From: Egaibacter sp046050465
GTDB lineage: Bacteria > Pseudomonadota > Gammaproteobacteria > Burkholderiales > Burkholderiaceae_C
Assembly: GCA_046050465.1 (NCBI GenBank)
Contig: JBJOPS010000047.1
Coordinates: forward strand, 24,401-88,400
DNA length: 64,000 bases
Direction of reading: 5' to 3'
Position 1 is the stretch's first letter. Each line of letters opens with the position of its first letter. The translations under genes and the position numbers were made by a program. The notes under the pieces were generated by a model that was given only the letters and a program-made list of their open reading frames with translations, made no database searches and was not told the origin of the DNA. Below, piece after piece: positions 27,680-36,422 of the stretch.

Positions 27680-28980
27680 GGCGAAGTTCCTGCCGAGCGC
27701 TGGTCGGTGATCACATGCATGCCATCCTGCAAATCGCCGCCTGTGATTTCGGTCATGCGGCCGTCGCTGATACCCGGGACCACCGCCATGGCCACAGCAG
27801 CCCCGTCACGTAGCACCCATACCTGCCTGGCCGTGCCGCCTGCGGTTTTCGGCGATGCCGATCGGGGCATCCGGGGCAACAGGCTTCCCACAATGCCACC
27901 ATTGGATTTAGCAACGGTGCTGCCTGTGGCTGCGGGTGTGAAGCGAAGGGCCCTGTTGGGCACCAGCAAAACATGGTTCCGCTCGGTCGAGGTGATGGTG
28001 CTGGACGCGGTCATGCCGGGGCGAAGCGTCATGTCAGCATTGTTGACTGCCATATGGGTGATGTAGGTCACCACGTTATCCGTGGTGGTCGAGCCATATG
28101 CCACACGGGTAATGGTGGCCGGGAATCTGCGGGAAGGGTACGCACTGACGGTAAAGCTTGCCTTCTGCCCCACCTTTACAGAGCCCACATCGGCCTCATC
28201 CACATTGACCTGCAAGCGCAACTTGCTCAAGTCTTCTGCAATCGTGAACAGGGTAACCGCCTGCAGCGAGGCAGCCACAGCGTTGCCGGGATCTACCGAA
28301 CGGGTCAACACCACGCCGTCAATGGGCGAGCGAATAGATGCCTTGGATAAATTGGTGGCATCGGTCGCCGCCGTTGCCTGCGCCTGGGTCACATTGGCAC
28401 GGGCACTGGCTTCCTCTGCCCTGGCGCGCTCCAGTGCGGCCCGGCTTGAGTCCAGCTCGGCTTTGGAAGGAACCTTGCCACCTGACAGGCGTGCAACTTC
28501 TTCCAGACGCGCCAGATTGCCCTGCGCCTCCTTGACAGTGGCTACCGATTGGGCCACCGCTGCGTTGGCGGCGCCCAGCGCCGCGCGCGAGCGTGTCACC
28601 TGGTCATTGAGTTTGGCCGTATCCAGTTCAACCAGCACCTGGTCTTTTTTGACCCGGTCATTCACATCCACCAGCACGCGCAGCACCGTACCCGACAGTT
28701 CGCTGCCAATACTCACCGAGCGGGTGGGCTGCAACGTGCCGTTGGCGGCGACGGTCAGCGTGAGGTTACCTCTGCCAACGGCCTCGGTCACAAAAACAGG
28801 TGCCGCGTTGCTTTTGCTTCGCGCCTGCCAGAAATAAGCACCGGCCCCGGCAACAACCAGCGCTGCCAGCACAGCCCACAAAAAGGTCGTGCGCCACCAC
28901 ACCTTTGGGGGCGCTTCATCGAGCAGGGCCTGCACCGCAGAAGTGGAGGAGCTGGCACCGGGAGCAACTTGGGATGTCAT
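27676..28980 (-). CDS. MacA-like periplasmic adaptor protein (membrane fusion protein)
   Basis: A 434-residue periplasmic adaptor. A single membrane anchor (about residues 30-50, FLWAVLAALVVAGAGAYFW) precedes a lipoyl/barrel core (VSIGSELSGTVLRVLVDVNDRVKKDQVLVELD) and a long helical hairpin with Ala-rich coiled coil. It links the inner-membrane ABC pair to an outer-membrane channel. The start at 28980 is inferred from the anchor position. The longer frame runs back into the NodT gene, whose end overlaps only non-family sequence. Four-base overlap with the ATPase gene implies coupling. Confidence 0.9.
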   Translation of the reverse strand: MTSQVAPGASSSTSAVQALLDEAPPKVWWRTTFLWAVLAALVVAGAGAYFWQARSKSNAAPVFVTEAVGRGNLTLTVAANGTLQPTRSVSIGSELSGTVLRVLVDVNDRVKKDQVLVELDTAKLNDQVTRSRAALGAANAAVAQSVATVKEAQGNLARLEEVARLSGGKVPSKAELDSSRAALERARAEEASARANVTQAQATAATDATNLSKASIRSPIDGVVLTRSVDPGNAVAASLQAVTLFTIAEDLSKLRLQVNVDEADVGSVKVGQKASFTVSAYPSRRFPATITRVAYGSTTTDNVVTYITHMAVNNADMTLRPGMTASSTITSTERNHVLLVPNRALRFTPAATGSTVAKSNGGIVGSLLPRMPRSASPKTAGGTARQVWVLRDGAAVAMAVVPGISDGRMTEITGGDLQDGMHVITDQRSAGTSP

Positions 28981-29005
28981 GAAGGGTTCCAGAATCGGGT
29001 TGGGT

Positions 29006-30466
29006 TCAAAGCCAGCCGCCGCCCAGCGCCTTGTACAGGCGCACATGGTCGGTACTGATGTCGGCACGGGCACTGGCCACACTGTCTTGCGCCGTCATCA
29101 GCGTGCGCTGCGTCTGCAGCACGGTCTGAAAATCAATCAGACCACTGACGTAACGCTGTTGCGCCAGCAAGGCGGCATTGCCTGCTGCTGTGGCGGCACC
29201 CTCAAGGTGGATCAAACGTGCGCGATCACCCTTCAGCGCCACCAGCGCGTCCTCCACATCTTTCAAGGCCGTCAGCACGACGGACTGGTATGCGATGCGT
29301 GCCTGCTCCAGCGCGGCCTCCTGGGCCCGCACCTGGGCCTTTGCAGCACCGCCGTCAAGCAGGGGAATGGACACACTACCCAGCAGCGCATTGACCACGG
29401 AGGCACCGTTGGTCAACCCCGCCAGTGTCAGGGCATTGAGGCCCACCGAGCCACTGATGGAGAACCCGGGGTAACGCGCGGCATCCGCCACGGAAACGCG
29501 CGCCAGGGCCGCACTGATTCGATGCTCGGCGGCACGCACGTCGGGGCGCTGGCGCAGGGTTTGCACTGGAATGGCCAAGGCCAGGTGTTCAGCCACCTGG
29601 GGAACCGCTTGCCCCGTGCCCATCAGGGCTTGCAGGGCGTCGGGTGACTGCCCTGTCAGCACGGCCAGGCTATGCCGGGTGGTGGCAATACTGGCTTCCA
29701 GCGCGGGAAGCTGTGCACTGGTCTGCGCGGTGGCCGTGCGCACCTGCTCCACTTCCAGCGACGTGGTCAGCCCGGCCTGGGCCCGCCAATCGGTGATTTG
29801 CAGCGTTTCTTGCTGGCTGGCCAGGTTGCTGGCCGCAATCACCAGCTGAGTCTGTTGGCCACGCAACTGGATATAGGCCAACGCCACTTCAGCGGCCACA
29901 GTCACCTGCACATCCGCCAGCGACGCTTCGGCGGCCTGGGCATCTGCTTGCGTCGCCCCCAGCGCACTGCGTTTGCCCCCGAATACATCGGGCTCCCAAC
30001 TGGCATCCAGACCAGCCCGCAAGCTGTTGGTGGCAGGGTTGCCATTCGCCTGGCTGCGCTGCGCCGAGGCAGCGCCCGAAACACCGGGCAACATGCCCGC
30101 TGTTTTGACGTCGCGCAACGCCCGTGATTGCAGCAATGCCGATTGCGCAGACCGGATGCTGGTGTTGGCCCGCAACGCTTGCTCAACAAGGGTAGTGAGC
30201 TGCAGGTCATTAAAGCGCTGCCACCATTGGGCCAGTGAAGCCGGTGTCTGCCCGGATAAACCCGGCGCTGAGCCAGACGCGGAGGTAGACCAGACAGCCG
30301 GTACCGGCGCTTGCGGCAGCACCAGTTCCTTCGGTGGCATTGTGGTGCAGCCTGACACGGCCGCGGCAACCAGCACCGACAGCAAAGACCTCCGCCAATG
30401 CACGGGGCCCCTGCGGGCAACACCTTGCACGAAAAAATCAGACTGAACGTATCGTTTTGGGGTCAT
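29006..30466 (-). CDS. NodT/OprM-like outer-membrane efflux lipoprotein
   Basis: A 486-residue TolC-family channel of the NodT class. The N-terminal signal ends in a lipobox AAVSGC with the lipidated Cys40, after an unusually long leader of about 24 residues before the hydrophobic core. A later ATG or a shorter leader is possible. The repeated coiled-coil halves show as long Ala/Gln/Leu-rich helices. It is first in the MacAB-type operon, 25 bases ahead of the adaptor, and would complete a tripartite exporter. Confidence 0.9.
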   Translation of the reverse strand: MTPKRYVQSDFFVQGVARRGPVHWRRSLLSVLVAAAVSGCTTMPPKELVLPQAPVPAVWSTSASGSAPGLSGQTPASLAQWWQRFNDLQLTTLVEQALRANTSIRSAQSALLQSRALRDVKTAGMLPGVSGAASAQRSQANGNPATNSLRAGLDASWEPDVFGGKRSALGATQADAQAAEASLADVQVTVAAEVALAYIQLRGQQTQLVIAASNLASQQETLQITDWRAQAGLTTSLEVEQVRTATAQTSAQLPALEASIATTRHSLAVLTGQSPDALQALMGTGQAVPQVAEHLALAIPVQTLRQRPDVRAAEHRISAALARVSVADAARYPGFSISGSVGLNALTLAGLTNGASVVNALLGSVSIPLLDGGAAKAQVRAQEAALEQARIAYQSVVLTALKDVEDALVALKGDRARLIHLEGAATAAGNAALLAQQRYVSGLIDFQTVLQTQRTLMTAQDSVASARADISTDHVRLYKALGGGWL

Positions 30467-30605
30467 CAGATCACATCACAAGGAGAATTTCATTGTGGCG
30501 CAACCGTATGTCGCCTGGATTGATTTGGGTTAAGTCTTGTAAAGCAGCCTTTGAGCGACCCCGTACCAGTCAGAAAATATTCGACGGAGATGCCCGCCGG
30601 GAACA

Positions 30606-31052
30606 CTAGCCTGGAATATCCGGCTCAACCAGATTGGCCAGCTGCACGAGAGACTCCTGCCAGCCCAGGTAACACATCTCCACGGGGATGACCTCCGGTA
30701 TGCCCTGCTGGACAATGCTCACCCCTGTTCCACAGGAGACCGGCTTCAGCGACACGGATACCTGCATCTCGCCGGGCAGGTTCGGGTCGTCAAACTTGTC
30801 GGTGTATCGCAGCAGCTGGCCGGGCACCAGCTCCAGATACTCGCCGCCGAAGGAATGCCCGTTGCCGGTGGAGAAGTTTTCGAAAGACATTTTGAAAGTG
30901 CCCCCGACCCGGGCGTCCATGTGGTGCACCTTGCATGTGAACCCGAAGGGCGCAAGCCACTTGGCCAGGGCCGCCGCGTCCAGAAATGCGCGATAAACCT
31001 TCTCAGGCTGGGTGCGCAGCACACGGTGAAGTTCGACAGTTCCTGTTGGCAT
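30606..31052 (-). CDS. SRPBCC (AHSA1-like) domain protein
   Basis: A 148-residue single-domain protein of the SRPBCC/AHSA1 group. The N-terminal strand VELHRVLRTQPEKVYRAFLDAAALAKWLAP and the later DARVGGTFKMSFEN and GWQESLVQLANLVEP stretches are typical. Members bind hydrophobic ligands or act as stress-linked accessory proteins. Its specific role is unknown. It stands alone between the efflux operon promoter and a repeat copy. Confidence 0.85.
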   Translation of the reverse strand: MPTGTVELHRVLRTQPEKVYRAFLDAAALAKWLAPFGFTCKVHHMDARVGGTFKMSFENFSTGNGHSFGGEYLELVPGQLLRYTDKFDDPNLPGEMQVSVSLKPVSCGTGVSIVQQGIPEVIPVEMCYLGWQESLVQLANLVEPDIPG

Positions 31053-31144
31053 GGTTCGATTTCCTTTCTGGGGAATAGGCGGATAGTAGCCAGGTGCATT
31101 CTATTGTTCAGGTGGCCCGGGAGAGAAAATAGAGCCATTTCAGG

Positions 31145-31204
31145 TATCAAATTGGCCCTGACCCCTTTATAAATATATGCTAATAGCTATTAATATGATA
31201 GCAA
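31145..31204 (+). repeat. Interspersed ~60-bp repeat, copy 2 (intergenic)
   Basis: Copy in the 215-base gap between the MATE and SRPBCC genes. It keeps the TCAAATTGGCC block, the CCCC centre and the terminal GCTAT-N6-ATAGC dyad (spacing one base shorter than in copy 1). It differs from copy 1 mainly in the central AT-rich part. Confidence 0.82.
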
Positions 31205-31267
31205 TAGGGCTTGTTAAAAAGTGTCGTCTTTTGATTCAGTAGTATCCCAACAGAATGCAGCACTACA

Positions 31268-32770
31268 CTAGCGGCCGGGCTGGGCTGTGCCAGGTATCGT
31301 GCGAGTGGCAGCCACGGCGCGCTGGCGCGACAGCGAATTCAGCAACCCGGCGAGCCCCAGCGCCGCGATGGTGAGCCCAACATTCAGCGCAATCCAGAAC
31401 CCCTGCGCAGCCATCGGCTCCACCGGTCGCCAAGGCAGCCACACAGGTGCGAGCCCCAGCACGCAACCCAGCGGCAGCGATAAGCCCCAGAACGCCGCCA
31501 GGTGAATGATCATCGGCGGGCGGGTCACCTTGTAGGCGCGGATGGCGCAACTGGCGGATACCTGAGTGGCGTCGGACAACTGAAACAGCGCTGCGAACAC
31601 CAGCAACTGTGCTGCCAGTGCCGCCACGCCCACATCCTTGGTATAGGCCCAGGCGATCTCGGTGTTGAATACCGCAATCAGGCTGGCCGACACCACCGCC
31701 ACACCCAGCGCCATGCCCACGCCCACGCAGGAGCGAAAGCGCGCTGCAACCGGGTCGCCGGCGCCCAGCGCCTGACCTACGCGGGTCAGCAGCGCCACAC
31801 CCAGACTCATGGGCACCATGAATACCAGCGACGCAAAGTTCAGCGCAATGTGGTGCGCCGCCACCTGCGTCGTGCCAAACCCGGCCACCAGCAGAGCGAT
31901 CAGGCTAAACGCGCTGGTTTCAGCAAAATAGGTAATGCCAATGGGCACACCGATCTTGAGCAGCCCCCTGATGACTGGCCAGTTGGGTCCCCGGGATTCA
32001 AACGTAGTGATCGGGGCCTGATGAAACGCAAACGGCCGGGTCTGCGCATACGCCTGGGAACGGTGTATCCACCAGCAGATGGCGATGAGGTCAAACCATA
32101 CACACAGCAGCGTGGCCCAGGCACAGCCCAGTCCGCCCAAACGGGGAAAACCCAGGTTGCCAAACACCAGCAGCCAGTTGACCAGCGCATTGAGCGTCAG
32201 CGCGAGCAGGGCAATCACCATCATTGGTTTGGTCTGGTTCAAGCTGGCGCTGTAGCCGTACAACACGCGATAACAGCAAAAAGCGGGCAATCCAAAACTG
32301 ATAACCAGCACGAAATCTCTGGCCAGCGCGCGCACCACCGGCTCAATAGCCAGATGGTCAAAAATAAGCGCGGCCCCGTTGGCTACCCCCATCGCCAACA
32401 ACCCCACACCCAGCGCTTTCCACAGCGCCTGGCGCACCACATTGGCAATCGCACCAAACTCTTTAGCGCCCACGTGCTGCGACACGATGGGGTTCACCGA
32501 CATCAGCACCCCCATCAGCGTGATGATGACAATGTGCCAGATGGACACACCCAGCGACACACCCGCCAGATCCTGCGCAGACGCATGGCCAGCCATGGCT
32601 ACATCCACCACCGACATGCCCACTGTTGCGACCTGCCCGATCAGGATAGGCCAGGCCAGCAACCACAGGGCAGAGGCTTCGGTTTTGACCACGGGAGAGC
32701 AGAGATGGCGCAACACTCGTGCACCACCTTCCCAATTCCTTTTATGATGTTCAGACGAATTTGCATCCAT
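31268..32770 (-). CDS. MATE-family multidrug exporter (NorM-like)
   Basis: A 500-residue inner-membrane protein with about twelve hydrophobic helices arranged as two related halves. The stretch WPILIGQVATVGMSVVDVAMAGHASAQDLAGVSLG is the typical first half, and ALLTRVGQALGAGDPVAARF marks the second. NorM-like MATE proteins expel cationic drugs using sodium or proton gradients. It is divergent from the amidotransferase gene, 34 bases away. The first 30 residues before helix 1 are hydrophilic, so a slightly later start is possible. Confidence 0.9.
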   Translation of the reverse strand: MDANSSEHHKRNWEGGARVLRHLCSPVVKTEASALWLLAWPILIGQVATVGMSVVDVAMAGHASAQDLAGVSLGVSIWHIVIITLMGVLMSVNPIVSQHVGAKEFGAIANVVRQALWKALGVGLLAMGVANGAALIFDHLAIEPVVRALARDFVLVISFGLPAFCCYRVLYGYSASLNQTKPMMVIALLALTLNALVNWLLVFGNLGFPRLGGLGCAWATLLCVWFDLIAICWWIHRSQAYAQTRPFAFHQAPITTFESRGPNWPVIRGLLKIGVPIGITYFAETSAFSLIALLVAGFGTTQVAAHHIALNFASLVFMVPMSLGVALLTRVGQALGAGDPVAARFRSCVGVGMALGVAVVSASLIAVFNTEIAWAYTKDVGVAALAAQLLVFAALFQLSDATQVSASCAIRAYKVTRPPMIIHLAAFWGLSLPLGCVLGLAPVWLPWRPVEPMAAQGFWIALNVGLTIAALGLAGLLNSLSRQRAVAATRTIPGTAQPGR

Positions 32771-32804
32771 ACCAATAGCCTACCATCGACATTGAACCAG
32801 TACC

Positions 32805-33629
32805 ATGTGTCAGCTTCTCGGCATGAACAGTCGACTGCCCGCCAGTCTTACCCTGAGTTTCACCGGCTTTTCTCAGCGCGGCGGTTGCACCGACCACCAT
32901 GCAGACGGCTGGGGGATTGCATTTTTCGAGAGCAAAGGCACATCGCCCGGCAAAGGCATTCGTTACTTTGTAGACAAGGAAAGTGCGTCCACGTCGCCCA
33001 TTGCCAAGATGCTGCGTACCTTTCCCATCAAGAGCCACAACGTCGTTGCCCATGTGCGCAAGGCAACGGTGGGCGCCGTAACGCTGGAAAACAGCCATCC
33101 GTTTGTGCGTGAGTTGTGGGGCCGCTACTGGGTGTTTGCCCACAATGGGGATCTGAAGGACTTTGCGCCCAACCTGCATGGCGCCTTCAAGCCAGTGGGC
33201 GACACCGATAGCGAAACTGCTTTTTGCTGGCTCATGCAGGAGCTGTCCAAATCCCACGCAGGTGTACCCAGCGTGGAAGAGCTCTCGCTGACGCTGACTG
33301 ATCTGGTGCCAAAAATTGCCCGCCACGGCACGTTCAACTTCCTGCTCAGCAACGGTCAGGCGCTGTGGACACACGCCAGTACCAAGCTTTTTTACATCGT
33401 ACGCGAATACCCGTTTGCAGAAGTTCAGCTCAAAGACGAAGACGTGAGGGTTGATCTGGCCGAACTCAATGGCCCCGATGACCGGCTGGCCATTGTGGTC
33501 ACGGAACCATTGACGACAAATGAGACCTGGACGCCTCTGGTGTGCGGCGAATTAATGACATTTGTGGATGGCAGCCCCCTGTCAATCACCAGAGCGGCTG
33601 TCATGAACAATACGGCAACCGCCGTTTAA
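32805..33629 (+). CDS. Class II glutamine amidotransferase (YafJ-like)
   Basis: A 274-residue N-terminal-nucleophile amidotransferase. Cys2 directly follows Met1 (MCQLLGMNS) and is the catalytic residue once Met is removed. Also visible are DHHADGWGIAFFE, the VVAHVRKATVG oxyanion region and WVFAHNGDL. These YafJ-type proteins lack a synthase domain, and their physiological amide acceptor is unknown. It stands alone and is divergent from the MATE gene. Confidence 0.9.
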   Translation: MCQLLGMNSRLPASLTLSFTGFSQRGGCTDHHADGWGIAFFESKGTSPGKGIRYFVDKESASTSPIAKMLRTFPIKSHNVVAHVRKATVGAVTLENSHPFVRELWGRYWVFAHNGDLKDFAPNLHGAFKPVGDTDSETAFCWLMQELSKSHAGVPSVEELSLTLTDLVPKIARHGTFNFLLSNGQALWTHASTKLFYIVREYPFAEVQLKDEDVRVDLAELNGPDDRLAIVVTEPLTTNETWTPLVCGELMTFVDGSPLSITRAAVMNNTATAV

Positions 33630-33638
33630 AGTAGTCGC

Positions 33639-34211
33639 TCAGGGTTTGCAGCCCAGGGCACCTTTTTTGCTGTTTTCAGAATAGGTCAAATCTCCGGGGC
33701 ATTGAGGTTTCTTCTCAGGCGTGGGGGTTCCGGCTTTGGCGGTGCAGCCATAAGCGCCGGTTTTCTTGTTGACACTCTTTGCATCCAGCTTCCAGCCATC
33801 AGGGCAGGTAGGGCCGCTTTTCATCGGCGCAGAAGCAGCCCCGACGGGTACAGCAACCACTGGAGCCACCTTGTAGGCAGCTGTGATGTTCTTGCCCCCG
33901 CATTTCAGGTGAGTCCCTACGCGCTTGGGTTCAACCATAACCTGATAGTCCCCCCCCTTGACATAAGTGTGTGAGGCCTTGTAGGGGATTGCATCCTTAT
34001 TGGTCACCTTGATTTCCTGGGTTGCACCATCGCCCCAATGAACCTTCAATCCACAATTGGCATTGTTTTCGACTTGCAACGTGATGACCGCGGTCACGCT
34101 CTGCGCAGCGATGCCCTGAACCGGCTCCAGTTTCAGGTCCGTAAGTGTCTGGGCAAACAAACTGACTGATACCGACGCCGTGAGCGTCACGGCTGCAAAC
34201 AATGTCTTCAT
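33639..34211 (-). CDS. Exported protein with two Cys motifs, function unknown
   Basis: A 190-residue protein I do not recognise. A clear Sec signal peptide occupies the first 20 residues or so (MKTLFAAVTLTASVSVSLFA, followed by Q). The mature part has a beta-rich segment with HWGDGATQEI and then two related C-terminal units, CPDGWKLDAKSVNKKTGAYGC and CPGDLTYSENSKKGALGC, each flanked by cysteines that could form disulfides. AAGGA lies seven bases before the ATG. It ends ten bases from the convergent amidotransferase gene. Confidence 0.72.
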   Translation of the reverse strand: MKTLFAAVTLTASVSVSLFAQTLTDLKLEPVQGIAAQSVTAVITLQVENNANCGLKVHWGDGATQEIKVTNKDAIPYKASHTYVKGGDYQVMVEPKRVGTHLKCGGKNITAAYKVAPVVAVPVGAASAPMKSGPTCPDGWKLDAKSVNKKTGAYGCTAKAGTPTPEKKPQCPGDLTYSENSKKGALGCKP

Positions 34212-34247
34212 GAAATTCCTTATAGGTAAGTGAAACTAAGGCTGCCG

Positions 34248-35201
34248 TTATACATCAGCTTCAAGAGCATCCACAAACATGGCAGCAACATCAAATCCGG
34301 TTTGGTTGTAAATTTCCTGAAAGCAGGTCGGGCTGGTGACATTGATTTCAGTAACGCAATCGCCAATCACGTCCACTCCGGCCAGCAACAGGCCGCGCGC
34401 CATCAGAATCGGGCCAAGTGCCTCACCGATTTCACGGTCCCGCGTCGACAGCGGCTGGGCCACACCCTTACCGCCTGCCGCGAGGTTGCCGCGCACTTCC
34501 CCGCCTTGTGGAATACGCGCCAGGCAAAACGGCACCGGTTTGCCCCCAATCACCAGCACCCGTTTGTCACCCAGCGCAATCTCGGGCAGAAATTTCTGCA
34601 CCATCACCGACTCGGCGCCATTGCGGTTAAGCGTCTCGATGATGGAGCCCAGGTTCAACCCGTCCTCCTTCACCCGGAAAATGCCGGTTCCGCCCATGCC
34701 GTTCAGCGGCTTGAGGATGATGTCCTTGTGCTCGGCATGGAAGCGCTTGATGTCGCCTGCATCGCGCGTGACCAGCGTGGGGCCGATGAATTGCGGAAAC
34801 TCCATGATCGCGAGTTTTTCGGGGTGATCGCGCAGCGCCCGGGGCTTGTTGAACACTTTCGCGCCCTCACGCTCCGCCTGCTCCAGCAAATGGGTGGCGT
34901 AGAAATATTCGGAATCAAACGGCGGGTCCTTGCGCATGATGACGGCACCAAAGTCCCGCAACGCCTGCGCACGCCCCTGCGGATGCGCCGGTGAAACCCT
35001 GAACCAGTGCTCCGGCTCACCCGTCAACGTGATGTCGCGCACCTGGGCTGTCACCACCCCGCCGCGTTGCCACATCATGCCCTGCGGTTCGCAGGCCACC
35101 AGCGTGTGCCCGCGGCGCTGGAGCTCGCGCATCATGGCGAAGGTGCTGTCTTTGTAGATCTTGAAAGATTCCAGCGGATCGGCAACAAAAAGAACGTTCA
35201 T
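34248..35201 (-). CDS. gshB: Glutathione synthetase
   Basis: A 317-residue ATP-grasp enzyme joining gamma-glutamylcysteine and glycine. Landmarks are MNVLFVADPLESFKIYKDSTFAMM, RKDPPFD, the ATP-binding KPLNGMGGTGIFRV and the terminal INVTSPTCFQEI. The start is the ATG at 35201, one base after the benE stop. Longer readings fall inside benE. It closes the minus-strand group gshA-kup-benE-gshB, so both glutathione genes flank two membrane transporters. Confidence 0.95.
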   Translation of the reverse strand: MNVLFVADPLESFKIYKDSTFAMMRELQRRGHTLVACEPQGMMWQRGGVVTAQVRDITLTGEPEHWFRVSPAHPQGRAQALRDFGAVIMRKDPPFDSEYFYATHLLEQAEREGAKVFNKPRALRDHPEKLAIMEFPQFIGPTLVTRDAGDIKRFHAEHKDIILKPLNGMGGTGIFRVKEDGLNLGSIIETLNRNGAESVMVQKFLPEIALGDKRVLVIGGKPVPFCLARIPQGGEVRGNLAAGGKGVAQPLSTRDREIGEALGPILMARGLLLAGVDVIGDCVTEINVTSPTCFQEIYNQTGFDVAAMFVDALEADV

Positions 35202-35202
35202 A

Positions 35203-36405
35203 TCAACGCGCACGCCCAAACTGTTGAATAACCAGCGCAGCAGCACCCGCCACCACACCCCAGAAAGCCGAACCCACCCCGGCAATCACCACGCCGCTGA
35301 GCGTCACCAGAAACGTGATGAGCGCCGCCTCACGGTGCGACTCTTCCCGCACCGCCGATGCCAGGCCCGAGCCAATGGTGCCCAGCAAGGCCAGCCCGGC
35401 GATGGCCGCCACCAGCTCCTTGGGAAACGCCGTCAGCAAGCCCGTGATGGCTGCGCCAAAAATGCCAATGACCACATAAATCGCCCCGCACGACACGGCC
35501 GCGGTGTAACGCCGGTCGCGGTCCTCATGGGCTTCGGGGCCCATGCAGATGGCCGCAGTGATGGCGCTCAGGTTCAGCGCGAACGCGCCAAACGGCGCCA
35601 GTACCAGCGTGGCCAGGCCGGTGAGTGTGATGATTTTTGAAATGGGAATACCGTCTTTGCCACCTGCCTGGCTGCCGTAGCCCGCCGCCTGAATGGCCGC
35701 TACACCGGGCAGGTTTTGCGACGCCATGGTCACTACAAACAACGGGATCGCCAGACTGACAATGGCGCCCCAATGGAACACCGGGGCTGTAAATACCGGA
35801 ATTGCAAGACTAAATCCGATGTCAGCCCCCGTCAATTGTGCGCGGGTAGCTACAAAAATAATAGCGACTGCCAGTGTGATGACCACCGCATAACGTGGCA
35901 GCAACCGCTTGCCCAGCAGGTAGCTGCCCAGCATAAGAAGCACCAGCGGCAAGGCGGTTTGTGCGGCGGTGAAGGCCTGCAGGCCAAAACGCGCCAACAC
36001 CCCGGCCAGCAGGGCCGATGCAATGGCCACCGGGATGCGGTTCATGAGTTTTTCAAACCACCCCGTCACCCCGAACAGGGTGATCAGCGCAGCGCTGGCC
36101 ATGAATGCGCCCACGGCTTCAGCCATCGTGAAACCACCGGCCAGCCCTGCCGTGGCCAGCACAGCCGCACCGGGCGTGCTCCAGGCCACCATGACCGGCT
36201 TGCGCAGCCACAGCGAGGGAATCAGCGAGCACAAGCCCATACCCAAACCCAGCGCCCACATCCAGGAAGCGATCTGTTCGGGGGTGGCATTAAACGCCAG
36301 CGCAGCCTGAAACACGATGGCCACCGAACTGGTGAAGCCAACCAGCACCGCAACAAAACCTGCCGTGAACGCCGAAAACGAAAGGTCCCTGAAAAAATAC
36401 ATCAC
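35203..36405 (-). CDS. benE: BenE-family transporter (benzoate/H+ symporter-like)
   Basis: A 400-residue membrane protein of the BenE family with about twelve helices. The motif PLFVVTMASQNLPGVAAIQAAGY is the family signature. Known members import benzoate, and relatives carry purine-like compounds. No benzoate catabolic gene is nearby, so substrate is open. A translated copy of the interspersed repeat encodes about residues 180-198, which lie between two predicted helices. The gene overlaps nothing but ends one base before gshB. Confidence 0.85.
   Translation of the reverse strand: MMYFFRDLSFSAFTAGFVAVLVGFTSSVAIVFQAALAFNATPEQIASWMWALGLGMGLCSLIPSLWLRKPVMVAWSTPGAAVLATAGLAGGFTMAEAVGAFMASAALITLFGVTGWFEKLMNRIPVAIASALLAGVLARFGLQAFTAAQTALPLVLLMLGSYLLGKRLLPRYAVVITLAVAIIFVATRAQLTGADIGFSLAIPVFTAPVFHWGAIVSLAIPLFVVTMASQNLPGVAAIQAAGYGSQAGGKDGIPISKIITLTGLATLVLAPFGAFALNLSAITAAICMGPEAHEDRDRRYTAAVSCGAIYVVIGIFGAAITGLLTAFPKELVAAIAGLALLGTIGSGLASAVREESHREAALITFLVTLSGVVIAGVGSAFWGVVAGAAALVIQQFGRAR
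35812..35866 (+). repeat. Interspersed ~60-bp repeat, copy 3, inside benE
   Basis: Matches copy 1 over the AGCCCCCGT block, TGCGC and the terminal TAGCTA...ATAGC dyad, with decay in the AT-rich part. It is read in frame on the minus strand as part of benE. The match is partial, so this is the least certain of the three coding copies. Confidence 0.65.
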
Positions 36406-36422
36406 GAGCGGCTGGTATGTGG

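Noticed and set aside
29006..30466. NodT-like channel as outer-membrane partner of the LapBC secretion system
   Set aside because: It lies 29 kb away at the head of the MacAB-type operon, 25 bases from its adaptor, so it belongs to that exporter.
31502..33112. A 536-codon plus-strand frame opposite the MATE gene
   Set aside because: It is antisense to a clear MATE transporter and consists of Gln/His/Arg-rich low-complexity sequence.
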